A DNA stretch of 64,000 nt from Oceanimonas sp052119705. Lineage in GTDB: Bacteria > Pseudomonadota > Gammaproteobacteria > Enterobacterales > Aeromonadaceae. The notes beneath the pieces are model-generated. The model did no database searches and had not been told where the DNA came from. It was given only the letters and a program-made list of their open reading frames with translations. Of the stretch, positions 17,604 through 25,364 are shown one piece after another (the stretch's first letter is position 1; every line of letters begins with the position of its first letter). The DNA lies in NCBI RefSeq assembly GCF_052119705.1, contig NZ_JBGQOP010000013.1, forward strand, positions 1 through 64,000. Reading direction: 5' to 3'. The translations under genes were made by a program, and so were the position numbers.

Positions 17604-17728
17604 TAGCCGTAAGCCATCAGCGTTAAGCTGTCAGTTAGCGATACAGACAAAGCGCTAAAACAAAAGGCCAACCCCATGGGGTTGGCCTTTTTTGTTCCAC
17701 TTATCTGACAGCTGATAGCTTACCGCTG
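17604..17728. repeat. Heptamer inverted repeat around the rraA/zapB terminator
   Basis: Left arm: TAGC, AAGC, CAGC, AAGC, CAGT at 17604, 17611, 17618, 17625 and 17632, exactly 7 bases apart. Right arm: TCTG, GCTG, GCTT, GCTG at 17704, 17711, 17718 and 17725. The arms pair as GTAAGCYATCAGC plus TGTCAG, with one extra heptamer in the left arm. A bidirectional terminator lies in the middle. Confidence 0.85.
17662..17694. terminator. Bidirectional terminator between rraA and zapB
   Basis: Stem AAAAGGCCAACCCC/GGGGTTGGCCTTTT with a very short loop, with A and T runs on both sides. Confidence 0.93.
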
Positions 17729-17731
17729 CTG

Positions 17732-17983
17732 TTAGGCGTTTTCTTCTACCTGATCGATTTTTCCTAACAGTACGCGCAAGCGGTCTTGCCAAGCTTCATG
17801 CTGCTGCTTGAGCTGCTGGTTATCTTGATCGAGCTGAGTGTGGTTTTGTTTGAGCTGCTGATTCTCTTCGCCCAACTGGCTGTTTAGCTCTTTTAACTCT
17901 TCAACTTCCATTTGCAGTAAAGCAATAGTGTCTACGGCCGACAGTATTTTGGCTTCCAGCTTTTCTAATACATCAAAAGACAT
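17732..17983 (-). CDS. zapB: Septal ring assembly protein ZapB
   Basis: A small coiled-coil protein that bridges FtsZ/ZapA and MatP at the division site. From ATG 17983 the product is 83 residues (MSFDVLEKLEAKILSAVDTI), close to the E. coli length, and is almost entirely heptad-like Leu/Glu/Gln. The GGGGTGAG ribosome site supports this start; the upstream open frame has an unrelated composition. It converges on rraA. Confidence 0.94.
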   Translation of the reverse strand: MSFDVLEKLEAKILSAVDTIALLQMEVEELKELNSQLGEENQQLKQNHTQLDQDNQQLKQQHEAWQDRLRVLLGKIDQVEENA

Positions 17984-18139
17984 GCACTCACCCCTAACAT
18001 CACGGTTGTTCGGCCGGCTGGCCGCTAATAGCAAAGAGGATACAGCGCCAGTTGTTTGACAACAAGTGGCCACCGCGTTTGCAAGACAGATTAGCCTATA
18101 TTTATCCGCTCTACGTCAATAACCGGCGTCGATAAAGTC

Positions 18140-18922
18140 CTAAATATTCTGATTCATATCAAAAGACGGCATGTCGGAGCATGGTCTGCCCACAATACGC
18201 GCCGGCACACCGGCCACTGTGGTGTGCGGCGGTACCGCATCTAGCACCACACTACCGGAACCGACTTTGGCACCTGCGCCCACTTCAATATTGCCTAAAA
18301 TTTTCGCGCCCGCGCCTATCATCACCCCTTGGCGAATTTTAGGGTGTCGATCGCCTCCAGCTTTGCCGGTACCGCCCAGCGTGACGCTTTGTAAAATAGA
18401 GACATCGTCTTCAATCACGGCGGTTTCACCCACTACTATGCCAGTGGCATGGTCAAACATGATGCCTTTGCCAATGCGCGCCGCTGGGTGCACATCCACG
18501 CCAAACACGACCGAAATTTGATTTTGCAAATAGGTAGCTAAGGCGCGACGGCCATGGCGCCACAGCCAGTTAGCAATGCGATAACCTTGCAGCGCATGAA
18601 AACCTTTCAGATACAAAAGCGGCGTAGAAAATAAGTCCACCGCCGGATCCCGCTCTTGTACCGCGCAAATATCCGTGGCGGCGATATCAAGAATGCAGGG
18701 CTCTGCATCCATCACCGACTCTATCACTTCACGCAGGCTAATGGCCGGCATAACAGAGCTCTCTAACTTATTAGCCAGAATAAAGCTCAGCGAGCACTTT
18801 AACGTGTCATGGTTAAGAATGGTTGAATAATAAAAGCTGCCTAACATGGGCTCTTCTGCAATCATCCGACGAGCTTCCTCGCGGATGTGCAACCAAGTAC
18901 TAGCTTGAATGCCGTCTTCCAT
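18140..18922 (-). CDS. cysE: Serine O-acetyltransferase
   Basis: Acetylates serine with acetyl-CoA, the first step of cysteine synthesis. The 260-residue protein has the helical N-terminal domain (ARRMIAEEPMLGSFYYSTILNHDTL), then the left-handed beta-helix of hexapeptide repeats (PAARIGKGIMFDHATGIVVGETAVI). The active-site DH pair (MFDHATG) and the LGGTGK loop are visible. The C-terminal tail ends in Ile, the residue type that docks into cysteine synthase CysK. It is followed closely by fieF on the same strand going leftward from fieF's side, but each has its own ribosome site. Confidence 0.96.
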   Translation of the reverse strand: MEDGIQASTWLHIREEARRMIAEEPMLGSFYYSTILNHDTLKCSLSFILANKLESSVMPAISLREVIESVMDAEPCILDIAATDICAVQERDPAVDLFSTPLLYLKGFHALQGYRIANWLWRHGRRALATYLQNQISVVFGVDVHPAARIGKGIMFDHATGIVVGETAVIEDDVSILQSVTLGGTGKAGGDRHPKIRQGVMIGAGAKILGNIEVGAGAKVGSGSVVLDAVPPHTTVAGVPARIVGRPCSDMPSFDMNQNI

Positions 18923-18955
18923 GGGTTAAACCTTGTTTACTGTAAAAAGAGGTGT

Positions 18956-19882
18956 TCATATCCCAGTTGCTGGGGACAGGACCGATAATGGGTCCATATG
19001 AATAATAATGTCGGTATCAGGAAATAACCGCTCCAACTCCTGCTCGGCGTTAAGGGCAATTTGATGCGCCTGCACTAAGGGTAAATGATCATCCAGCTCA
19101 AGATGCAATTGAATAAAACGGGTTGCCCCAGACTGACGAGTCCGCAAGTCGTGCAAACCGTGTACTCCTGCTACCGCCAAACACGCGTCAATAATGCGCC
19201 TTTGCTCGGTATCCGGCAACTGATGATCTAAAAGCATCTGTACCGCATCATACCCAATTTTTAATGCACCTTTAAGAATATAGCCGCCAATTAATAGCGC
19301 AAACAAGCCGTCCGCCCAATGAAAACCCTGCCACGCCAGCCCTATGGCCAGCAACACGCCTATGTTCAATAAGATATCGGATCGGTAATGCAGCTGGTCG
19401 GCACGGATAGCCAGTGACTGGGTTTTTCTGATCACATAGCCTTGGTAGAGCACTAAGCTCAAAGTGACCAAAATTGAGAATAGGATAACACTTACGCCAA
19501 TACCTGCATGGCTGACGGATTGACTATTGAGCAGCCGCGAGATACCGGTGATCATCAAAAAAATAGCCGAGGCACTGATAAACGCCGACTGCGCCAAGCC
19601 CGCTAATGACTCCGCCTTGCCATGACCAAAACTGTGCTCTTTGTCGGCCGGCATCAAGGCGTAACGAATGGCCATCAAGTTAATAAAAGAGGCGCTGATA
19701 TCTAACAAAGAATCTGTGAGTGAGGCCAGCATACTGGCGGAGTCCGTATAGAACCACGCCAGCAGCTTAGTCACTATCATAAGACCTGCCGCCACCATGG
19801 CCGCCTTGGCCGCCCCCGTCACTAGCTTCTGGTAGGTCGCAGACTCAGAAATTACTTCATCAAGATGATTCACAACTAGCAC
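18956..19882 (-). CDS. fieF: Cation diffusion facilitator (FieF-type metal efflux)
   Basis: Inner-membrane proton/divalent-metal antiporter of the CDF family; FieF exports iron and zinc. The product has about 308 residues with six membrane segments and a cytoplasmic C-terminal domain. The transport-site residues are present as SLTDSLLD in helix 2 and HYRSDILLN in helix 5, the FieF DxxxD/HxxxD pattern. The start is a GTG: 19882 or, equally plausible, 19873, both with an AAGG-type site. It is just upstream of cysE on the minus strand, with a 33-base gap. Confidence 0.9.
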   Translation of the reverse strand: MLVVNHLDEVISESATYQKLVTGAAKAAMVAAGLMIVTKLLAWFYTDSASMLASLTDSLLDISASFINLMAIRYALMPADKEHSFGHGKAESLAGLAQSAFISASAIFLMITGISRLLNSQSVSHAGIGVSVILFSILVTLSLVLYQGYVIRKTQSLAIRADQLHYRSDILLNIGVLLAIGLAWQGFHWADGLFALLIGGYILKGALKIGYDAVQMLLDHQLPDTEQRRIIDACLAVAGVHGLHDLRTRQSGATRFIQLHLELDDHLPLVQAHQIALNAEQELERLFPDTDIIIHMDPLSVLSPATGI

Positions 19883-19906
19883 CCTTATCGTCCTTAAACA
19901 TCGCCT

Positions 19907-20025
19907 TACGACATACGCTGTACGCTTTAAGTTAAAATCAGCTGTAAAGAGACTGTGCTAAATCCACGTCTCAAAGGGCTGTGTTTATCTTTAACTTACG
20001 GCTTACAGCGTAAAGCTTACCGCTG
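19907..20025. repeat. Heptamer inverted repeat between trmL and fieF
   Basis: Left arm: TACG, TACG, TACG, TAAG at 19907, 19914, 19921 and 19928. Right arm: ACTT, GCTT, GCGT, GCTT, GCTG at 19994, 20001, 20008, 20015 and 20022. The reverse complement of 19983-20013 matches the left arm (TACGCTGTA.GC..TAAGTTAAA). The loop holds a small GAGAC/GTCTC hairpin. Confidence 0.8.
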
Positions 20026-20034
20026 CTCTACGAA

Positions 20035-20499
20035 CTATTTACCGCCGATAAAGTCATGTTGGCGCCAAGCTTCGTAGCTGATGATGGCCACCGCATTCGA
20101 TAAATTTAAACTGCGGCTATCGGCTTGCATGGGAATACGAATGCGAAATTCAGGCTCAATATCTGCCAATACCGACTCCGGCAGACCGCGGGTTTCGGGT
20201 CCGAATAACAATACATCATTCGCCTGATAACTGGCCTTATGATGGGGCTGACTGCCTTTGGTGGTGCAGGCAAAAATACGTTTTCCACTCACAGCTAGCA
20301 AGAAAGCGGCGTAGTTTTTATGAATGGAAATACGGCCGAAATCCGCGTAATCCAAACCCGCACGGCGTAAGCGCTTTTCTTCCAGTTGAAAACCCATGGG
20401 CTCAATAAGATGTAAGTGGCAGCCATTATTACGCGCCAAGCGCATAATATTGCCGGTATTAGGTGCGATTTCGGGTTCATAGAGCGCAATTTCAAACAT
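20035..20499 (-). CDS. trmL: tRNA (cytidine/uridine-34-2'-O)-methyltransferase
   Basis: SPOUT-class methyltransferase acting on the wobble base of tRNA-Leu. From ATG 20499 the 154-residue product begins MFEIALYEPEIAPNTGNIMR, the family N-terminus. The trefoil-knot SAM-binding motifs LLFGPETRGLP and RSLNLSNAVAIISYE are intact. An open frame extends 12 codons upstream without a family match. The stop is followed immediately by a heptamer repeat. Confidence 0.96.
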   Translation of the reverse strand: MFEIALYEPEIAPNTGNIMRLARNNGCHLHLIEPMGFQLEEKRLRRAGLDYADFGRISIHKNYAAFLLAVSGKRIFACTTKGSQPHHKASYQANDVLLFGPETRGLPESVLADIEPEFRIRIPMQADSRSLNLSNAVAIISYEAWRQHDFIGGK

Positions 20500-20516
20500 A
20501 TTTTTTCTCTTAATGA

Positions 20517-20716
20517 TTTTTGCCACGGAATCCACAGAAAAATAAAGATAAAGGCGAAAAGTAACTGTAATGGTAAGAGCGACACCATATCCGATGAGGG
20601 TTTGGTGTTTAGACCTTCCCCATTAATAGTCTTATCTCGGCTTTGAATTTTTCAGATCTGATCACTATTTTTCCGTGTTCTTCCGTGACTCTCGTAACAA
20701 AGAGGCGTGGCAAAGG
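20517..20716. repeat. MITE-like element, copy 1
   Basis: About 200 bases filling the dinF-trmL gap. The left end reads (reverse) ATTTTTCTGTGGATTCCGTG; the right end reads CTATTTTTCCGTGTTCTTCC, so the ends are inverted versions of each other. TTCAGATCTGAYCWCTATTT near the right end and AAGAGGCGYGG after it recur in copy 2 at 54841-54891. No open frame lies inside. Confidence 0.6.
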
Positions 20717-20726
20717 TATGGATCAG

Positions 20727-22082
20727 TTAGTTTTCGGCTCCGCCGCTGATAAATCCTTGGCCTCGTTCTAATCGCCACCAAGCCCAGCCCAAGGTAAGGC
20801 CTCGCGCCAACATAAAACACAGCATGGCTAACCAAAGCCCATGATTTCCCAATTCTTGGCTGAAATACCACACTGGGAAGAAGACCCCGAGCGTGGAGAG
20901 CAACATCATATCGCGCATCTCGGTGCCACGCGTAGTGCCGATGAAAATACCGTCCAAAATAAAGCACCAACAAGCGGCTAATGGCATTAATACTAACCAA
21001 GGTAAATAGCGCACCGCTTGGTCTCGTACCTCATTAATAGTGGTGATTAAGCCAATAAGCTGCGGGCCCGCTAGGGCGAACACCAACACAAACAAGAGTG
21101 CGATCAGCGCGCCCCAAAATAGGTTTAAGCCGCAGGCTAAGCGAAACTCGAGCCGATTGCGTGCACCCACCGCCCTGCCCACCATGGCTTCTACCGCATA
21201 GGCAAAGCCATCTAAGCCAAAAGAGATAAACATCAAGAAGTTCATTAATACCGCATTGGCGGCCAGCACCTCATCGCCGAGGCGTGCGCCTTGAAAGGTC
21301 ATAAAGGCGAAGGTGAGCTGCAAACACAGGGCTCGGATAAAGATGTCTCGATTGAGGCCTAACAACTGCTTGAAAGCACCGAGCGTTAAGCAATCCGACC
21401 AAAACCCGGCCGCGGGCCAAAAGCCGCGTTTTTGCAAAGTACGCCACACCAACCAAGCACCCAGAATCGTGGCTAAATAGTCCGCCAACACGGAAGCTGC
21501 CGCAGCACCCTTAACTTGCCAACCTAGTCCTAAGACAAACCACACATCGAATACGATATTCACGCCATTACCCAAGATCAATAACAGCATGGGCGCGCGG
21601 GCATTTTGGTTACCCAGCAGCCAGCCCAGCAATACTAAGTTGGTTAAGGCCGCCGGAGCACTCCAAATTCGCACCGATACATAGTCACGGCCATAATGCT
21701 GTACCAAGTCGCTGCCGCCCATCAGCCAAAATGCCACGTCTATAATGGGCTTTTGTAGTAACAAAATAAGCAGTGCCAGCCCCCAGGCCAACACCAAACC
21801 ACGCACCAACACTTGTAATAATCTATGGTGATCACCGGCGCCAAACGCCTGAGCCGCTAAGCCGGTAGTCGACATGCGCAGGAAACCCAACAGCCAAAAA
21901 ATCAGGCTAATAATAGTAGCACCCACGGCCACGCCGCCGAGGTAATAGGCTTTATCCAGATGACCGATAACTATGGTATCCACTAGGCCTAATAAGGGCA
22001 CCGTAATATTGGACAGCACCATAGGCAGCGCCAGCATAAACACCTGACGGTGGCGAGCGGCACAAAAAAAAGAGGGGGGCAT
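20727..22082 (-). CDS. dinF: MATE-family efflux protein DinF
   Basis: A 451-residue multidrug and toxic compound extrusion family membrane protein, about 12 hydrophobic helices. The opening ALPMVLSNITVPLLGLVDTIVIGHLD and later LLGWLLGNQNARAP, LNRDIFIRALCLQL, LDGFAYAVEA and LDGIFIGTTR match E. coli DinF closely. In E. coli dinF directly follows lexA in an SOS operon. Here it is on the same strand as lexA but separated from it by the cytochrome oxidase operon, and no CTG-N10-CAG LexA box is seen upstream. SOS control is therefore doubtful. Confidence 0.92.
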   Translation of the reverse strand: MPPSFFCAARHRQVFMLALPMVLSNITVPLLGLVDTIVIGHLDKAYYLGGVAVGATIISLIFWLLGFLRMSTTGLAAQAFGAGDHHRLLQVLVRGLVLAWGLALLILLLQKPIIDVAFWLMGGSDLVQHYGRDYVSVRIWSAPAALTNLVLLGWLLGNQNARAPMLLLILGNGVNIVFDVWFVLGLGWQVKGAAAASVLADYLATILGAWLVWRTLQKRGFWPAAGFWSDCLTLGAFKQLLGLNRDIFIRALCLQLTFAFMTFQGARLGDEVLAANAVLMNFLMFISFGLDGFAYAVEAMVGRAVGARNRLEFRLACGLNLFWGALIALLFVLVFALAGPQLIGLITTINEVRDQAVRYLPWLVLMPLAACWCFILDGIFIGTTRGTEMRDMMLLSTLGVFFPVWYFSQELGNHGLWLAMLCFMLARGLTLGWAWWRLERGQGFISGGAEN

Positions 22083-22103
22083 AATTAATTCTTACTTAAA
22101 TAC

Positions 22104-22218
22104 GGTGAGGGGTGAAGGATAAAGAGTGAAGTGGACAACACCCAGTGTTCAGATGCTGCACTTTCTGAGGTCTTGGTATTATGTCGTCCTCTTTCCACTT
22201 CACCCTTAACTCTTTACG
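22104..22218. repeat. Heptamer inverted repeat, GTGAAGN type, between SCO and dinF genes
   Basis: Left arm units GGTGAGG, GGTGAAG, GATAAAG, AGTGAAG run from 22104 to 22131. Right arm units CTTTCCA, CTTCACC, CTTAACT, CTTTACG run from 22191 to 22218 and stop three bases short of the SCO stop codon. The arms face each other and pair imperfectly (AGTGAAGTGGA with TCCACTTCACC). Confidence 0.8.
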
Positions 22219-22220
22219 AG

Positions 22221-22868
22221 TTAACCGCGCCAGCGAGCCAAAATACTGGAAAAATTTTTCACCAACTCAGGGCCATTCACTAATGGCATTTCGGTTTTCT
22301 CATCAAAATCCGGCCGAAACGAGGCATGCAGCTCACCCTTAGGATTAACCAGCGCGATAGACGCCGAATGATCCACTAGGTAGTTATCGTCTTCACGATC
22401 GAAGATGCCATAAATTAGGCCCAGTTGCTGTACGGCAGGCATCAGTTGCTCATGCTCGGCTGTCACGGCAATAAAGTGGGGGTTAAAATACTCGGTATAG
22501 GCTTTTAGCCGCTCAGGCGTGTCACGCGCTGGATCCGCCGACACAAACACTACCTGCACCTTGTCGCTGAGCGCGGTTAACTCAGGATAAATACGCGATA
22601 AGTCCGATAAAGTGGTAGGGCAAATATCGGGGCAAAAAGTATAGCCGACAAACACCAGACTCCAATGACCTTTAAAATTTTCTTCGGTAAACGGCTCGCC
22701 AGTGCCAGCGGTTAAGGCAAAAGCGGTTAAGGCTTGAGCCTTGGGATAGACAACGACCGCATCGGTCAGGCTATTTTTTTTATCTGCATACCAAACGCCA
22801 CCACTCAAGGTGCCGATCAACAGCACTATTATTGCCAGTACCCATATCCATCGATTAGCTGTAGCCAT
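22221..22868 (-). CDS. SCO1/SenC copper chaperone for cytochrome oxidase
   Basis: Thioredoxin-fold protein that helps load the CuA centre of cytochrome oxidase subunit II. The 215 residues contain an N-terminal membrane anchor (about 8-27) and the copper ligands CPDIC (Cys79, Cys83) and the distant His in YLVDHSAS (His166). It overlaps the end of ctaB by 14 bases, so it is the last gene of the oxidase operon. Confidence 0.94.
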   Translation of the reverse strand: MATANRWIWVLAIIVLLIGTLSGGVWYADKKNSLTDAVVVYPKAQALTAFALTAGTGEPFTEENFKGHWSLVFVGYTFCPDICPTTLSDLSRIYPELTALSDKVQVVFVSADPARDTPERLKAYTEYFNPHFIAVTAEHEQLMPAVQQLGLIYGIFDREDDNYLVDHSASIALVNPKGELHASFRPDFDEKTEMPLVNGPELVKNFSSILARWRG

Positions 22869-23820
22869 AATTTATCCAGTGATCCGCCAATATCAGCACA
22901 AACAGCCACATCAGGTGACTAATTGAAAAGTGGAAACAGTGTAATGCGGTTTGAGCAGAAGGTCTAAACTTCAGCCGCCAAGCCCACTGTATGAAGCGCA
23001 AATTCAGCAAAGTAGCCCCGAATAGATATAGCAAACCCGACATACCCACAGCCCAAGGTAACACGCACACCAAAGTTAACAACAAGGTATAAAGCAAGAT
23101 GCAGATTTTGGTGAACTCAATACCGTGAGTCACCGGCAGCATAGGAACGCCAGCCTTGGCATAGTCGTCGCGCCTATGGATTGCTAACGCCCAAAAATGC
23201 GGCGGCGTCCAAACGAAAATAATCATCACTAATAGCAGCGCATGGCCATGAAACTCGCCGGTAATGGCGGTCCAACCGAGTAATGGCGGCATGGCGCCCG
23301 CCAGCCCACCGATCACAATATTTTGTGGCGTGGCTCGTTTTAACCACACCGTATACACAACCGCATAGCCCAACAAAGAAGCCAAGGTGAGCCAAGCGGT
23401 CAAGGCATTCACCCACACCAATAAGATGGCAAAGCCCATGGCTGATAACGTAAGCGCAAAGGCCAAGGCCGCGCCACTGCTCACCCGCCCTTGGGCCACC
23501 GGCCTGTGATAGGTGCGCGCCATTTGAATATCTATACGTCTGTCTAGCACATGATTAATAGCCGCAGCACCTCCAGCCATTAAGCCAATACCGAGCGTGG
23601 CCACGGCGACCTGTAGTAAGCTCGGCACTATCTCGGTTAAATACATGCCCACCACAGCGGTGAGCAAAATCAGCGCCACCACCTTAGGTTTGGTCAGCGC
23701 CCAATAGTCGGCCCAGCTTGCGGCCTTACGGATGCTATTTACTGTTTGGTTGCTAGCCTCTACTTCCGCCTTGCTAGCCCCTACTGTCTCGTTACTAATA
23801 GACACTGAGTTCCTAGCCAT
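22855..23820 (-). CDS. ctaB: Protoheme IX farnesyltransferase (heme O synthase)
   Basis: UbiA-superfamily membrane enzyme that adds farnesyl to heme b to give heme O. The 321-residue protein has about nine helices and the substrate motif NHVLDRRIDIQMARTYHRP, plus YTVWLKRATPQNIVIGG and WTPPHFWALA, characteristic of CtaB/CyoE. It begins inside the 3' end of ctaA (40-base overlap), which indicates translational coupling with heme A synthase. Confidence 0.95.
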   Translation of the reverse strand: MARNSVSISNETVGASKAEVEASNQTVNSIRKAASWADYWALTKPKVVALILLTAVVGMYLTEIVPSLLQVAVATLGIGLMAGGAAAINHVLDRRIDIQMARTYHRPVAQGRVSSGAALAFALTLSAMGFAILLVWVNALTAWLTLASLLGYAVVYTVWLKRATPQNIVIGGLAGAMPPLLGWTAITGEFHGHALLLVMIIFVWTPPHFWALAIHRRDDYAKAGVPMLPVTHGIEFTKICILLYTLLLTLVCVLPWAVGMSGLLYLFGATLLNLRFIQWAWRLKFRPSAQTALHCFHFSISHLMWLFVLILADHWINYGYS

Positions 23821-24833
23821 GTCGCCTCCCTTACTCGCCAGAGTCGCTCACCTAAACCGGTGACGATCAACAATAACAAAGCCGCTCCCCCATTGTGTGC
23901 CACCGCCAGCGGCAAAGGTAATCGCCACCAAACATTGGCCACACCCAAAGCCACCTGTAGCACCACAGCCATTGCCAGCAAGATCCCCCAAGGTTGCAAC
24001 TCACGAGTCTGGCCACATCGCCAAGCCAGTGCTAATAACACTATTGCCGTCACCATGGCCCACAGCCGATGAGCCACATGAATAGTGATCCGCTCATCAG
24101 CGCTTAATACTCCATATTGATAACTGGCGGCGGGCATACCGTGGGGATGAAAGGCGCTCCACTGCCATTGGCTTAGCCACTCTCCTTGGCACACCGGTAG
24201 CTCAACACAGGCGAGCGCCGCATAGTTAGCGGCAGTCCAACCACCGAGCGCAATTTGTATTATTAGCACCAAGAGCGCCACCGACCATAACGCCAGTAAG
24301 TGTTGACCAGAATGTGGCCGAGCGCTCACTTCAGAGTTCAGGCCTAAGTTTAAAACAGAGCGGTTAGGCGCCATTGGCCGAGTACGGCGCAATAATAAAA
24401 ACAGCAGTGCCAAAATGCTAAAGCCCCCCAGCAAATGGCCGAGCACGATAAAGGGCAGCAAATTCAGGGTTACGGTCAGCATGCCTAAGCTGGCTTGCAT
24501 AATAACCAAGGCCAGTAACAGCCAAGCCCCAGTGCGATATGCTCGATGGCGTGCCCGCAATGAGCAAAGCGCCAACACTAAGATGCTTAACCCTAAGCTA
24601 CCCGCCGCATAACGATGCAGCATTTCATTGCTTGCCTTATTAATATCCAGTGGTTGTTCTGGGAAACGGCTGGCCGCCAGCTGCTGCTCGGCGATGGTCT
24701 GGGGCACAGCATTAAAGCCATAACAGCCAGGCCAATCTGGGCAGCCAAGGCCTGCATCGGTTAAGCGCGTATAAGCACCCAGCAGCACCACTAGCAGCGT
24801 CAACGCAAAGGCAAACAAGCAAAGCAGGCGCAT
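23781..24833 (-). CDS. ctaA: Heme A synthase (COX15 family)
   Basis: Membrane enzyme that oxidises heme O to heme A. The 350 residues form two four-helix halves, each with a pair of conserved histidines: MLHRYAAG and VLGHLLGG in the first half, HVAHRLWA and AVAHNGGA in the second. The N-terminal loop carries GLGCPDWPGCYG with the paired cysteines typical of this family. It lies between the CxxC membrane protein gene and ctaB in the oxidase operon. Confidence 0.95.
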   Translation of the reverse strand: MRLLCLFAFALTLLVVLLGAYTRLTDAGLGCPDWPGCYGFNAVPQTIAEQQLAASRFPEQPLDINKASNEMLHRYAAGSLGLSILVLALCSLRARHRAYRTGAWLLLALVIMQASLGMLTVTLNLLPFIVLGHLLGGFSILALLFLLLRRTRPMAPNRSVLNLGLNSEVSARPHSGQHLLALWSVALLVLIIQIALGGWTAANYAALACVELPVCQGEWLSQWQWSAFHPHGMPAASYQYGVLSADERITIHVAHRLWAMVTAIVLLALAWRCGQTRELQPWGILLAMAVVLQVALGVANVWWRLPLPLAVAHNGGAALLLLIVTGLGERLWRVREATWLGTQCLLVTRQ

Positions 24834-24842
24834 GGCAACTCC

Positions 24843-25364
24843 TTATCCTGCGCGAGAATACGTCAGTAAACGGCGTAAATCTTTAAGCAGCGCTTTGGTC
24901 ATAATGGGCGCTTGCGGTGGTTGACCTTGTAATAGCGGCTCTGGTGATGGCGAGTCAGATAACGGATAGCGCATAACCAGCGAGCCGGGCGGATCCGCGA
25001 TATAAACGAAGCCGGTGCTGAGCTCACTCGTGGCCGGCGTAAACAGCAGCCGTACTCTCTGGCCGTCTCGGCCCAAGGCCAGTAAAACCGGCGCCAATAA
25101 CGGCTCGGCTTGCGAGCAAGGCACACAGTGAGCGCCTTGGGGCACGATTAAGCGCCACTGAGTATCGGCCGCTACCTGCCCCGTTACCCATTGACCATGG
25201 TTGTTTACCCCTGCCGTAAACCAACCCAACTGCAAGGTCAGCCAAGCCAAGGCCACAGGCAATGAAAATACCAAACCCAAGGCGATAAGGGTGTAATAAC
25301 GGGGTCGAGAATGACGCCGCTGGCTCTGGTTAGATTGAGGCTGGGGCTGGAAGTTAGCTGGCAT
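24843..25364 (-). CDS. Cytochrome oxidase-associated membrane protein with CxxC
   Basis: A 173-residue protein found in the oxidase operon between SURF1 and ctaA, a place usually occupied by a poorly studied oxidase-associated membrane protein. It has a Gln-rich N-terminus, one hydrophobic helix (about 25-46) and an extracytoplasmic part with CVPC (Cys80, Cys83) in a thioredoxin-like surrounding. A role in copper or thiol handling during oxidase assembly is plausible but inferred. Start ATG 25364 has GGAGG upstream and overlaps the SURF1 end by 11 bases. Confidence 0.72.
   Translation of the reverse strand: MPANFQPQPQSNQSQRRHSRPRYYTLIALGLVFSLPVALAWLTLQLGWFTAGVNNHGQWVTGQVAADTQWRLIVPQGAHCVPCSQAEPLLAPVLLALGRDGQRVRLLFTPATSELSTGFVYIADPPGSLVMRYPLSDSPSPEPLLQGQPPQAPIMTKALLKDLRRLLTYSRAG

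Noticed and set aside
22083..22140. A LexA box in front of dinF
   Set aside because: No CTG-N10-CAG is present in the region upstream of dinF; only heptamer repeats are found.
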